A stretch of 64,000 bases of DNA from Periplaneta americana (GCF_040183065.1 NC_091120.1:1914501-1978500); one strand, 5' to 3'. Positions 1 through 10,848 are shown, counted from the first letter of the stretch. The notes: generated from the letters alone by a model not told the origin. A program made the numbers and translations.

Positions 1-1062
1 ATACATTTTAATTTCATGTGATTATGTCGTGCTTTTCTATAAATATTTCAGATGTCCAGGAAGCTAGTTTTAGTTTGAACCTGGCCAGTCATCATAACAA
101 TACTGTTATCCTAAATTATTTGTTGTAAACTTTTTAAAATATAATTCTAAATAAATATAACTACAGAAAACAAGCTAAGAATGTAAATTATGCAAATAGG
201 CCTAAAATAAAATGTAAACAGAAGAAACTATTGACATACCTATTATAATAAAAGTATGAGGATGTAAATACAGTTGCGCCAAGTAAAAAAAAAATCTATG
301 AAAAAATGAAAAAACATACCTTCAACATAATACGTAACAAAACGCAATATTATCTTTAAGTACATATATGTGCCAATTAGCGTAAACTCAGTGAACTTTA
401 AATCCTGTAAATACCAAGTGAAAAGAAACATGTTTATACCTAATTTATTACAAAATAAATAATATTAATAAACAAACCTTGAAAACCAACAAAGTGATTA
501 TATGCATCTACCAATTATAGGCAGTTCTGACGTATAGCAGGCATTCCAAATCTTCAACAAAACTGCAACATTTATGGAATCAAAAACAGCTGTTTACAAT
601 GAATTTGAAAATCAACGGCGTAACTTTATTGATATAGCAGGCGAGACCCAACAATTTTTGCTAGAATTCTGATACACACAAACCACAAATAAGAATGTAA
701 AAATGTGGTTATACAATATTTAATATTTAGTAGAATAGTCAATTAGGCTACTTTGTCATCAAAACCGTAAAAATTTCCAAAGACTGCAACCATTTTATTT
801 TCATTTATTGTCTTGCTTTTCATGACCAACAAGCATTTAGTTTATAATACATCAACAATTAATGTTTGGTACGACCGCGAACATAATTCCATCGACACAC
901 ACTTATATTGTAACATTAATTTACATTGAAAATCGGCATTAGCACAAACACGTGTACTGTATGGTCGGCCTCCGGGTGACAGTTAATTACAGTGTTGCCG
1001 ACGTATGGCTGCGGCTTGTAACTAAAGAAGGCTCTGCCATGGGTCATTCGGATTCTGGTAGA
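1..1062. other. AT-rich intergenic DNA
   Basis: No coding region or structured repeat is recognised. The only open frame (62 codons near 243-431, minus) is low-complexity hydrophobic and matches nothing known to me. Confidence 0.5.
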
Positions 1063-1138
1063 GTTCCTGGGTAGCTCAGTCGGTAGAGCGTTAGCATGCT
1101 CAGCTAAAGGTTTCGGGTTCGATTCCCGGTCCTGGAAC
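1063..1138 (+). repeat. tRNA-like SINE head (type E), copy 1
   Basis: A full cloverleaf can be drawn: acceptor TCCTGGG pairs with TCCTGGA apart from one U-U mismatch and one G-U; the D arm is GCTC/GAGC; the anticodon stem TTAGC/GCTAA encloses loop ATGCTCA; the T arm CGGG..CCCG encloses TTCGATT. Box A (TAGCTCAGTCGG) and box B (GGTTCGATTCC) are present. The nominal anticodon GCT would read serine, but the long variable arm of tRNA-Ser is missing. The bases that follow (tttttcccttgaaat) recur after a similar structure at 62799-62873, so this is more likely a tRNA-derived SINE head than a working tRNA gene. Confidence 0.65.
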
Positions 1139-1439
1139 AGTTTTTCCCTTGAAATAATTCAGATACGTTTCTATTTATCGTACCAAGATTCGAATAGCAG
1201 TGCTGGGCAGAGGGACTAGATGTTTCGTTTCATAGCCACATTTATATTAATCAGGCTCTGGCATGTTTAATTTTTTACATGAACTATTTCTGTTATAACA
1301 TTTTAATTATTCCAGTTTTCTCTGCACTTTTAAATCCGTAATTATTCACAACCAGTGGACGTAAAAGACATTTGCTTCCCATGTGGAAGTTTTAATATAA
1401 ATATTTACATTAAATAACTTGATATGCGAAAATGAAATA

Positions 1440-1660
1440 TCGGTCCGCATTATGTAATCATAATACGGGGACCGCACAAAGCATAGACAATCGCCCGCGC
1501 GCCAGTGAACGCTTTGTGCAGAGCGCGGCTAGTCCTGTTTAATTTATAATCTGACGCCGAAAACAAACGTTTCACTTTCGGATAACAGTCGTGGCAGGTT
1601 TAGTCTTTCATAGTTCTTGTGCTGTACTGAGGTGTGACGAATATCTCTAAGGTAATTAGC
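1440..1660 (+). promoter_or_regulatory. CpG-rich patch, possible promoter and non-coding first exon
   Basis: CpG density rises sharply (cgcccgcgcgccag, gagcgcggct) in otherwise AT-rich DNA, followed near 1650 by a donor-like CTAAG|GTAATT. No open reading frame is associated. It could be a promoter with an untranslated first exon of a gene lying to the right, or an old GC-rich repeat. No TATA box or initiator could be assigned with confidence. Confidence 0.2.
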
Positions 1661-1828
1661 ATGGATCGGATTTTAATGGCATTCTGTTTTAATTGATGCG
1701 TCATAGACATCTCTAATTTATAAGTTATACAGGGTGGAAGTGAAATAATCCTGCAGATTGAAAGGAGCGTCAGGGTACACTTAAATGATTATAAAACATC
1801 TACAGTCAAACTTCCCAATAGTATTTAG

Positions 1829-2715
1829 TATTTATTTAGTATTTATTTATTTAACCTGGTAGAGATAAGGCCGTCAGGTCTTCTCTGTCTCTCTACCAGG
1901 GGATTACAACTATAACATGAACAATAAGATTACAATTAACATTAAATTTACAATTACAATAAAAATTAAAGTACGACAAGAATACCTGATTAATGAAAGC
2001 TAGACATTTTATCATAGAAGTTACGAACAAGGAATATTTTTGTATTTACTAAATTACAAATTAAACCTACAATAACAAAATTCTATAGTGATGAAATTAC
2101 CGGACATTGAAATATTTTGTGATAGATTAAGAGAACTATTTACAAGAAACCATGTCTGAAAGAGTCTCAATTACTGATCAAGTGCCTAGTAAGTTTGCGT
2201 TTGAATTGAATTTTATTTCGACAGTCCCTGATGCTAGCAGGTAGCGAATTCCAGAGTCTTGGCAGGGCTATTGTGAAAGAGGATGAGTATGAGGAGGTGC
2301 GATGGGATGATATTGTTAGTATTGTTTCATGACGAGAGCGTGTGTTCAGATTATGGTGGGAAGAAAGGTAAGTGAAGCGAGACGACAGGTACGAAGGAAT
2401 AGAAGAGTTCAAGATTTCGAAGAGAAGGAGAAATGAATGTAAATTTCTTTTCTTATCTAGTTTAAGCCAACCTATTGCTTCCAGGGATGGGGTAATGTGA
2501 TCATATTTACGAACATTGCTTACAAAACGTACACACAAGTTATGAGCACGTTGAAGTTTCGTTTTGTTGTCGCTGGAGAGGTCAGTCAGTAAAATGTCAG
2601 CATAGTCAAAATAGGGAAATACAAGCGTCTGCACAAGGGACTTTTTTAAGCAAGAGGGAAGATGAACATTTATCCTTTTTAGCACATGGATAATAGAATA
2701 TAGAATAGCGGACAC
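1829..2715 (-). mobile_element. LINE C copy, 5'-truncated, with RT C-terminal frame
   Basis: Read on the minus strand, this is the 3' end of a CR1/Jockey-like non-LTR retrotransposon. An open frame of 182 codons (2715 down to 2167) covers the thumb and C-terminal region after the RT core: aromatic PYFDYAD motif, RAHNLCVRFV, and near the end LWNSLPASIRDC, a motif usual in these C-termini. The catalytic YADD core, endonuclease and ORF1 are absent, so the copy is dead. About 330 bases of AT-rich 3' UTR follow, ending in the hairpin that recurs in other copies (about 1850-1895) and an AAATA-type tail. The listed start is a truncation point, not a true initiator. Confidence 0.8.
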
Positions 2716-4262
2716 GGCTGGGGAAAAATTAAATGTCCGTTATTGAGAAGTGTCCGCTATTTAGAAAATCGTTAGTATGTATAGAATACATTAAAATTTC
2801 TCATACATATTCAACACTATATTTTGTGCGAGATCGTGCGTATTTGCTTGCTTTCCGCACAAAACCAATACGCGGTAAGTGTGAAATACCACATTCAGTA
2901 TTCCCAACCTAACACACATAACAATTTCCCTCTTCTTATCGCTTAAGCGCCATATTCATTTTACTGCTTTAGGCTTTTAACATATTATTTTTAGAGACGT
3001 TTAACATAGTAATAATTATAAATTGGAAACTTACCACTGCAATTTCACCTAAATTTCACTGTTAATTATTGTTTTTAAATATTTGCAAACATTAAGTAAA
3101 CTCTACAACACCACAAAAGTTACTGCATTTGTAATGCAAGTAACATTAAGGAAGCCGTGAAAAAATCAACAAGATTCCAGATGCCGATGTTATTACTGCA
3201 ATATGTTATATAAATAATATTGTTAAAATATTAAAATGAAAAATAAATCATTACATAACCTTACCGTTTGTTTTAAGTTCGCATTTATAGACTGGGGGGA
3301 AAAAAAAGACAGACGTATATCACGGCCTGCTGGAATATAGTAAACACAGCAAACATTTTATAGCAACAATGTGAAGATAGATATTTTCGTTTTTAAAAGT
3401 TGCCGTCATTGAACAGAAACCAAGATGGAGATTTCATTGCAACTAATTAGAAATTCGTCTTTCAGGTATGTAATAAACGATTTTCGCACAAAATAATGTA
3501 CGATACACGAGCGGTATGTTTGTTTTCATTTTCGAGGAAAAGATTGAAAAAGCGAAACGTAGTTGAGCTCTTGTAACGCATATTACTATTACAGTACAGT
3601 AGACAGTGAGCTTGTGAGATTGTTTATAATATTCATCCAGAGAGAAATCGTACCAGTAAATGTTTTGAAAATGAAATAAACATCAGTCACTGTACCACTT
3701 CACCTTACACAAAGAAATCTAGAATTGCATTCTCAGTGTATGATTTTAAAATAACATCCTTGTTTTTCAAAATTTCACTAACCTGAGTTTTTCCACATTA
3801 AACTTTGTGGCTAGCTCACGAATACTTAATTTCTCCTTCTCACTATGCTTTACAATATCCACTTTCTCTTTTAGTGACAAACGTTTACGTTTTTGTGACA
3901 TTTTAACGTGACTGTACTTCCGAACACTCAAACTAAGAAAGTACAGACTGCTCACGTACAGTATCACAACTAACAACTGAGCTGCTTACCTTCAATAAAG
4001 TACAAGAACGTTCAAATGCACGATAATGATTGTTGCAAAGAATTCCGTTTAATTTACAACCGTCTTTTTCTTTTTCATCTTTCACGCTGTCCGTTATTTG
4101 GAAGTTTTAATTGTTGTTGGGAGATACATTTCAGTGTCCGCGTCCGTTATTGAGGATGTCCGCTATTTGGAAGAATTTTTATCATAAGGGCCAATGTTAT
4201 TTTGCAGGGGAATTTTAAAATGTCCGCTATTGGGAAGTGTCCGTTAAGGGAAGTTTCACTGT
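2716..4262 (-). mobile_element. pogo/Tigger-like DNA transposon remnant
   Basis: This stretch holds a pogo-family DNA-binding fragment on the minus strand (separate entry) and many copies of the motif TGTCCG(C/T)TATT, at about 2733-2762, 4088, 4145-4175 and 4221-4250. The right end, read inward, begins CAGTGAAACTTCCC, as expected of a Tigger terminal repeat. The left end does not show the mirror image; its TGTCCG motifs lie mainly in the same orientation as the right ones, so the left terminus is rearranged or lost. The catalytic DDE domain was not found. Boundaries are approximate. Confidence 0.5.
3703..3901 (-). pseudogene. Tigger/pogo transposase N-terminal HTH fragment (frameshifted)
   Basis: From an ATG at 3901 the first 38 codons read as a CENP-B/pogo N-terminal helix-turn-helix: basic start MSQKRKRLSLKEKVDIV, then LSIRELATKFNV. 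At about 3790 the frame breaks inside a run of A; the +1 frame continues the family pattern with TQVSEIL and about 25 more residues to a stop near 3703. The domain binds transposon ends in this family. The N-terminus looks complete, while everything after the first HTH, including the catalytic core, is missing, so no active transposase can be made. Confidence 0.65.
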
Positions 4263-4406
4263 GTTACGTTTTGTGATTAAATGCACGGTTAATTAGAAAA
4301 TTAAATTGGAAGTTTCAACAGTTTGGCAACATCGCCGCTAACACACTGGTCTTTCTTCTCATAATACAGATGTAAGAGGTCAACGAACTCAGGTCTGTCT
4401 ACCTAG

Positions 4407-4715
4407 GTGAACTACTTTCCATCTCCCTCTCTGGCTATAATGTTGCAATCTGGTCGGGATATTCAGTGGCTTGAAATTAGTGGTTTTAAAATTAAATTTA
4501 CACGAAAACCGTCCAAGCGATTGAAATGCGCCAGAGGGATAAATGATTCTTTATTAGATTTTGTAGTGATGTGCACAAACCATAGCAGTAGTTACCGAAC
4601 AAGAGGGTGTTAAATCACTGGGAGGAAAAAATTCTGAGGAAAGCACGTTTGTGTTGGCAATGATAATGAAAAGAATCCTGATACATTGAAAGTTTGTACT
4701 TGCAGAATTTTCTTC
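4407..4715. other. spacer, no gene recognised
   Basis: Short open frames on both strands here (60-70 codons) show no family motif. The DNA leads into the left arm of the inverted repeat at 4716. Confidence 0.4.
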
Positions 4716-4947
4716 TGGTGATGGAGTGGAGTGGACTTGTTCCATTGCTAGTGTTAAAATATAGTGTCACGACGTTTCGATGATTGGTTCTATCTTCGTC
4801 ATCAGTCATACAGACAGCTGTATTTAACGAGACCTACATGTAGATTTCCTCTCGCCTGATGACGAAGATAGAACTATTTTAGAAACATCTTGAAACTATA
4901 TGTTAACACTAGCAATGGGAAAATCCACTTCACTCCATCAGCAAATA
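4716..4947. repeat. foldback element with hammerhead-like core motifs in its arms
   Basis: Two arms of about 90 bp (4716-4807 and 4854-4947) are imperfect inverted copies around a spacer of about 45 bp. Each arm, read toward the outside, carries CTGATGA (minus strand 4799-4805; plus strand 4856-4862) followed about 20 bases later by GAAAC. On the minus strand the bases between form a possible 7-bp stem with one A-A mismatch (CGAAGAT with ATCATCG). CTGATGA-stem-GAAA is the hammerhead ribozyme core known from Penelope-like elements and retrozymes. The right-arm copy is more degenerate. Stem III and the cleavage site could not be assigned. Confidence 0.5.
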
Positions 4948-5097
4948 TTAATCCACTATTGCTCATCCCGTCACCCAGATCTAGAATTTTCTTTATTAAA
5001 ATTAGCGCAACATCGTTTATATAGGACTCCTAAAATGATGGAGGAAAAATAAAGAAGGTGTAAGTGCGAAAGTCGACAGCTGTAGGCCTAAGCAGAC

Positions 5098-5515
5098 AAC
5101 ATCTGCTGTCTGGAAGTCAAATGAAGATAGCAATAGCAAAGGAAGCTTCCAATAGTAACATGACCTCTGGAAAAATGACTAAGGAAGAGACTAGTGAAGT
5201 GCTTCGTGTGATGTGTGGCATTTTATGAGGCAGAAACATAGACATTACCACGAAATAAAGAGCAGTGACTAGAATCATGTGATATGTGGATATGAAGAAG
5301 AATGGAGCGTGTGAAATGGACAGAGAATAAGACATGAAACTGCTATAAAGAGTGGGTGAAGGATGAATAATGCTGAAACCATCAGGAAGAAAAAAATTAA
5401 TTGGCTTGGATACTGGCTGAGAAGAAACTGCCTAGTGAAGGATGCACTGGATGGAATGGTGAACGGGAGGAAAGTTTGGGGCAGAAGGAGATATCAGATG
5501 ATGGATGACAATAAG
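5098..5515 (+). mobile_element. LINE B fragment (RTE-like RT C-terminus)
   Basis: This is a decayed piece of the same LINE found at 13946, 47310 and 58950. Recognisable protein pieces are KINWLGYWLRRNCLVKDAL and GRRRYQMMDD in one open frame (5363 onward), the C-terminal part of an endonuclease-reverse transcriptase. The upstream part (5110-5340) aligns by eye at DNA level with 47470-47690 but has shifts and stops. It loses similarity near 5515, before the TTAA-flanked element at 5572, so its 3' tail is missing. Confidence 0.75.
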
Positions 5516-5571
5516 ATCGTATTCGGTCTTTTCGACCGTACTACGTCCTTTACAAAACAGGTCTCACTTAA

Positions 5572-6783
5572 GGGGAGAGGATGGTACATTTCGGTGAAAA
5601 ATGAGTAAATTTTCAAAAAAAAAAATCTTTAAAATACCCTGTGATATGTGTGGAATGCATAGCGTAACATTTTGTGGGTATTTGTGCCCTTATCGAACGT
5701 TGAGTCGCCATTTTCAAACTTCCTGCGTTATGGAATTTTAAATAACTCGCCCACTTTTATTGTTGTTTCCGGTAAATTAAATAAAAAAATTTTTTTCTTT
5801 AAATACCCTTTGATATGTGTGGAATGCATTGTATAACATTTTGTGGGTATTTGTGCCCTTATCGGATGTTGAGTCACCATTTTTATACTTCCTGCGTTAT
5901 GGATTTTTAAATCACACGCCCACTTTTATTGTTGTTTCCGGTAAATTAAATAAAAAAAAATTTCTTTAAAATACCCTTTGATATGTGTGGAATGCATTGC
6001 TTAACATTTTGTGGGTATTTGTGCCCTTATCGGATGTTGAGTCACCATTTTTATACTTCCTGCGTTATGGATTTTTAAATCACACGCCCACTTTTATTGT
6101 TGTTTCCGGTAAATTAAATAAAAAAATATTTCTTTAAAATATCCTTAGATATGTGTGGAATGCATTTCTTAACATTTTGTGGGTATTTGTGCCCTTATCG
6201 GATGTTGAGACGTCATTTTTAAACTTCCTGCGCTATGGACTTTTAAATCACACGCCCGCTTTTATCGGTTTCCAGTAACTTAAATTTTTTGCTACATTGC
6301 CAGACAAAAATGGATATAATTTCTGAACTATTAAAGATACATGCATGAAATTTAGAACACACATTCTTTAGACTATTAGGAAACTTTTCCCTGTAACAGA
6401 ATTTTGTTAATTGATTACTTTTAAAAGTACGTCCGTTTGTTTGCAAGAAAGGAAATCAGAAAATTGTTATTAAATTTTAATTGTTTATTTTACAAACGTA
6501 GGGACTAATATCAAAATTCTGTTACAGACAGTTTGTAGAACACGCTTTTGCAAATACATTGCAAAAAACGTTTTGAATCTATCTTTAAAAACGGTTTAGA
6601 TATATCGGTTTTAGTACAATCCTGCATTGGGTATATTTTTTTCAAATTTGGGACCACAAATAATTTTTTTTTCGAAATATTTTTATTTGGTTGAGTTGCC
6701 ACAGCTATGAGCTCCCTACATACAAAAAATTAATATTTTACACCAAATAGGAAAAAAGTAAAAAAAAATACCATCCTCTGCCC
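5572..6783. mobile_element. TTAA-flanked non-autonomous DNA transposon
   Basis: TTAA (5568-5571 and 6784-6787) brackets 15-bp terminal inverted repeats: GGGGAGAGGATGGTA at the left and the complement of GGGCAGAGGATGGTA at the right (14 of 15 match). TTAA duplication is characteristic of piggyBac and also of Sola3 elements; the terminal sequence alone does not decide between them. No transposase is encoded; two minus-strand open frames of about 65 codons (6243-6446, 6511-6702) match no family I know. The left half is a tandem array, listed separately. Confidence 0.75.
5610..6290 (+). repeat. four-copy 168-bp tandem array inside the TTAA element
   Basis: The phrase gatatgtgtggaatgcat recurs at 5643, 5812, 5980 and 6148, giving periods of 169, 168 and 168 bp. 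Each unit also contains ttgtgggtatttgtgccctt and ends in an A/T-rich run. Units 2 and 3 are nearly identical; units 1 and 4 are more diverged, the pattern expected of unequal exchange. Confidence 0.9.
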
Positions 6784-6787
6784 TTAA

Positions 6788-7398
6788 AGAAGTCCGATGA
6801 TACGAACCTTCTCTCATCCGTAAAGCCCGCGACAGACATTGTAATCCATCATTTTCACACGACGTTCCCATTACCATTGCTTTTTATTACCTCGTTTACA
6901 ATGAGTACTTCAACAGTTTAGTATTTCTGGATGTATTTTTAACAAGTCTGATTAGCATGTTTTAATTACAATAGGAAGATTGCAAAGACTCTTGTACCGA
7001 GTACAGCAACTCCCAGGCTGCGGCTTGCAGACCATCTTGCCCTGCTCTCAGAGTACAGTAAGCGCCTCTCTTGAGGTCAGTTAGGCCGCGCGTTGCATAA
7101 GGTTCGGGCAGGGCCGTTATATGTGTGAGGAGCACTCAGGGCGCTGGCATTGGTCACACAACACACACTCATTATTTTGTGGTCGCTTAACTACTTTTGT
7201 GTGTCCAAACGCCCGCTCCTATGCTGACCTATTTTCCAACATGTGTAGTATTATTCGCCTCTTCTTCACCAGCAGTATTTCGCACTATCTTCAAGCAAGT
7301 ACGGCAATGAGACATACTGATGTAGTCATTCCTTGTAGTGCGTGTACTTATAAAATATATGCGTACAAGTTATGGCTCGTGTGTGTGTTGTATGTATA
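6788..7398. other. spacer, no gene recognised
   Basis: Mixed-composition DNA. An open frame of 96 codons (7121-7411, plus) is rich in Cys, His and Ser but shows no domain and runs into the transposon terminus at 7401, so it is not called. Confidence 0.4.
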
Positions 7399-7400
7399 TA

Positions 7401-8509
7401 CAGGGACATAATTTTATTTTTTCTTCAATTTTTATTGTACCTGAGTTTTTGAATGTACTTCACTCCCACCCCTTCTACTAATGAAGTTCAACCGTCCTCC
7501 ACACAGATCCAAGACCGCATATACAGTCATAGTAGCCTTAAGGTCATAGTAAACAGTACGTTCCAAAAATATGTTCGCGTTTTCCAGTGACGAAAGAGCT
7601 TTCAATATTGCATCATTTTCCATTTGCCTACGTCGCATCCCGGTTTCCCCCACCTGCTTCTCTTCGCCTCTCTGTAAATGGTAGTGGCTGGGCTGTCTTA
7701 GCTCTTTTCTTGGTACATTAATTTCTATTAGGAGTTGGACGTCTACGTAATACTATGCAACTGTTTAAAATAATTTAAATAAAATGGCCTCGTTAAGTAA
7801 TTAACTTTCACGTGATTTCCTCCCTTTCTACGGCGCTGCGACGTAACCACTTGGACGGACATTACATAGCATGTCTAAGCAATTTTATCTTTTCGGATCG
7901 AGCAGAAGTGACGATTTAATTTACAGTACGTAAGGTACTTTTTTATAGAGTAGGTACAGAATTATTTCAACATGAGTTACTGATACGAAGTACGAACCTG
8001 GTAATTGGGATTGCGTACAATAATCTATAGTGCGATAATATGCACATTAGAGCTGAAGCATGTATCGAAATGAACGGCCACCATTTTCAAAAATGTGTTT
8101 AAGTATCCATATTATGATTATTTTTCAATATAACTTCATTCTCTATATTGCACGCTAATGTGCTGTAGACAGTATAATATACACTGCATAATGAATGCGT
8201 CCACATGGACAGCTCAGTTCGTGAGTAAAAACACTCATTGTTAATACAGTACTGCATTTTGATTAAACAAAAACCTAATGAAAATTATCAAACTCAAAAT
8301 CGCAATATTTCCTAGTTTACGTAAATGGATGAACTAATTTTCTTCCCTCCTATACCTAGTAAAGTGATTTGTTTGTATATTACTCCAGTATCATCGAACT
8401 CCAGTCGTGGAAGGGGGTAGCAAACGGTGTTTCCGGTTCTTAATCGTTGATCGAAAGGTATAGCCAGGTTAATATTAAAAATGTTAGTAAAAATAAAATG
8501 ATGTCCCTG
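7401..8509. mobile_element. TA-flanked non-autonomous DNA transposon
   Basis: TA dinucleotides (7399-7400, 8510-8511) bracket inverted ends: CAGGGACATAATTTTATTTT at the left and, on the opposite strand, CAGGGACATCATTTTATTTT at the right. Weaker inverted similarity continues about 50 bp inward. TA duplication suggests a Tc1/mariner-type element. No transposase reading frame was found in the 1.1 kb interior. Confidence 0.7.
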
Positions 8510-8523
8510 TATAAATGTGTATA

Positions 8524-9098
8524 CAGGGTGAACCGAAAGTAATGTCATTAATTTCAGGAGTTTATTCTTTGAGATATTTCAAATATAAAAGTTTAAGAAT
8601 TTTGCTCGATTTTGCTTCCTTTCCGAGATAAAAATTGTTTTATATGGAAGAGTTCATAGCGTCTTTTGGGAAAGCCATCGATTTAATTCCAATATACTCC
8701 GTCTATTTAAGAGATCAGCGTATTATGATAACAAATGATAGAAATAATTTTAGTTCTGTCCTTTAAATATTCATAAATTTTATCCAAACAAATTTAACAT
8801 TTTAAAATTCTTTTGCATTACGAAAAGTTACATTTGTTCTAATCAAATTTCTGCATATTTAAAGGACAAAACGAAAATTCTTTCAATAATTTATTATCAT
8901 AATACAATGCTCTCTTAAATTGACTGAGCATATTGGGAATTCATTGAACGCCTTTTCCAAAAAACGCTGTGAATTATCTCATAATTATAAAATAATTCTT
9001 TTGAAAAGGAAGCAAAAACTAGCAAAAGCTTTTTTGATTTAAATATCTCAAAAACTAACCGCTTGAAATTAATGACATTACTTACGATTCACACTATG
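8524..9098. mobile_element. foldback MITE, TA-flanked
   Basis: Inverted ends CAGGGTGAACCGAAAGTAAT and, on the other strand, CATAGTGTGAATCGTAAGTA are each followed by atgtcattaatttca. Inverted similarity can be followed through most of both halves (tttaaatattc near 8765 against gcatatttaaagg near 8855), so the 575-bp element can fold into one long hairpin. TA lies on each side (8522-8523, 9099-9100). It has no coding capacity. Confidence 0.75.
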
Positions 9099-9139
9099 TA
9101 TATGTATGTGTGCGTGCGTGCGTGCATAAAAGGATATTA

Positions 9140-9184
9140 CTTACTTACGGCTTTTAAGGAACCCGGAAGTTAATTGCCGCCCTT
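9140..9184 (-). mobile_element. 45-bp LINE A insertion with target-site duplication
   Basis: The insert is the extreme 3' end of LINE A on the minus strand: the (TAAG)n tail plus the conserved ggcttttaaggaacccgg block seen at 26848, 34561 and 52736. It is flanked by a perfect 12-bp duplication, aaaaggatatta (9128-9139 and 9185-9196). Confidence 0.85.
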
Positions 9185-9301
9185 AAAAGGATATTATGTA
9201 AAAATATATATATTTTTTTAATTTAGAAATCTTGGCCTTATCTTGTAAGCACATTTTAAAAACCAAGATACATTTAGTACTAATGAAGACATCCATAATT
9301 T

Positions 9302-9510
9302 TAATACAAGACACAAATCAGATCTTCATCTCCCTCTGTTAGTCTAAGCTGTTATAAAAAAGAAGTTCACTATTCATGTATTGCAGTCTTCAACGCACTG
9401 CGTAATTATCTTAAAGCTTTCAAGGATCATGACAAGAGGTTTAGAACAGAATTAACCAAATTTCTACATACTTCTACCTTCTACACAACTGATGAATTGT
9501 TTATGCTTTA
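9302..9510 (+). pseudogene. LINE RT C-terminal remnant
   Basis: Conceptual translation gives NTRHKSDLHLP in one frame, then after a stop and shift VHYSCIAVFNALRNYLKAF and KFLHTSTFYTTDELF to a stop near 9510. The order (HxSDLHLP, Y-S-x-I-x-V-FN-L, K-x-FL) is that of the C-terminal tail of Jockey-like non-LTR RTs. No catalytic part is present. Confidence 0.5.
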
Positions 9511-9703
9511 AAATTGAATTAATGTACTTGATATTGTAACTGTTATCCAACAATAATGTGACTTTTATTTCTAACTTTAATCACACACGTCAACAATGGG
9601 TATTCCACTTAACACAGCAACACAGTAGTCGTCATTACACTTCACAGACGACAATGACAATTCACGTGTATTATTGAGAAGAACAACAATGTACTCCTAT
9701 TAC

Positions 9704-10112
9704 CGCGACGCTGTTATTCCCGGCGTGACTCCTCCTCTTTGCTTACGTCTTAGGAAGTCAAGGCTCTATAAAGTCTAGATAGGTAGTATCGTTCGCCATT
9801 TTTGTTCTGTCGTTGCCGAGCTACCATACGAGGAATCTATTTGCCACACCGTTAAACATTATCATGTCGTAGCTCCTATGATAATAAATCAAACGCACTG
9901 TAATTCAGCAAATAATTGAGCGGCAAATAACGTCCTCGTGTGCTTTCTGCGAACGCCAACGAAAGAGCCGAAATGGCGGGCGATTATATTAAGTATTTAT
10001 CCAGCCTTAGGAAATGCTTAACATCTTCATCAGCGAATCACAAGACGCACACGTTTAAATGTAGCCGACCTGCAACGTGATTGGCTGCCGGAAATTAGGC
10101 GATGGGACTATA
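9704..10112 (+). repeat. 410-bp interspersed repeat, copy 1
   Basis: It starts at cgcgacgctgttattcccgg and ends at gggactata. A second copy with the same orientation and high identity lies at 11689-12098. There is no coding frame, no terminal TG..CA and no clear inverted ends, so the class is unknown. Confidence 0.8.
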
Positions 10113-10620
10113 GTTTCAACTAATATTCACAAAACACTATGTACAAAACGAATGTGGAAATGAACAGGTTCCCGTCACTGCACTCATGTGAACGCTGTGT
10201 ACTGTGCCTTCTGGTGAGGAGCCGGTGGCGAAGTTCTCTTAGTGATGTTCAATTATTTCGTGTAGTACTACACATGGTATACTGCTAGCGGTCTCGTAGA
10301 CCGCACATCTGTGTAAATGAACTGTTTTTTTTTTTTTGCCGTTCTCTCAATAGATTCTACACAATGTCCTTCGCAAAAGTTTAGTGTTTGTGATGAAAAA
10401 TTTGACGAGACAGTGTTTGTGTGGACGGAGGGTTGACTCTGCAAGAGAACGAGATTTCGTGCTTTAGAGTGACCCCATTGAAAGTGTACCACATTATCAC
10501 CACATTGAGCATTTATAATTATATAAATAAAATATTGCAGTATAATAAATCTTTGTTTTTAAATTAAGCGAAGGGATGTAGAAGAACACTACCCAAGTCA
10601 TTTCACATACATTGCTTCAT
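10113..10620. other. spacer, no gene recognised
   Basis: No family match; one short open frame (10268-10492, minus) contains a poly-K run encoded by a T homopolymer and is not credible. Confidence 0.4.
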
Positions 10621-10629
10621 TTAAAAAAT

Positions 10630-10634
10630 AAATA

Positions 10635-10685
<51 letters not shown>

Positions 10686-10805
10686 GTATTTATACTGGCA
10701 GAGTTAAGGCCATAGGGCCTTCTCTTACACTCTACCAGGTCACAAAATATACAAGCAGTTAAAATTTAACAACAAGTTAAAGAACAGAATACTAACACAT
10801 TATAA

Positions 10806-10848
<43 letters not shown>

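Noticed and set aside
1063-1138. Functional tRNA-Ser(GCT) gene
   Set aside because: No long variable arm, and the flanking sequence recurs with the copy at 62799, which points to a SINE.
4554-4809. Two overlapping minus-strand frames of about 63 codons
   Set aside because: They run through the inverted-repeat arm and show no domain.
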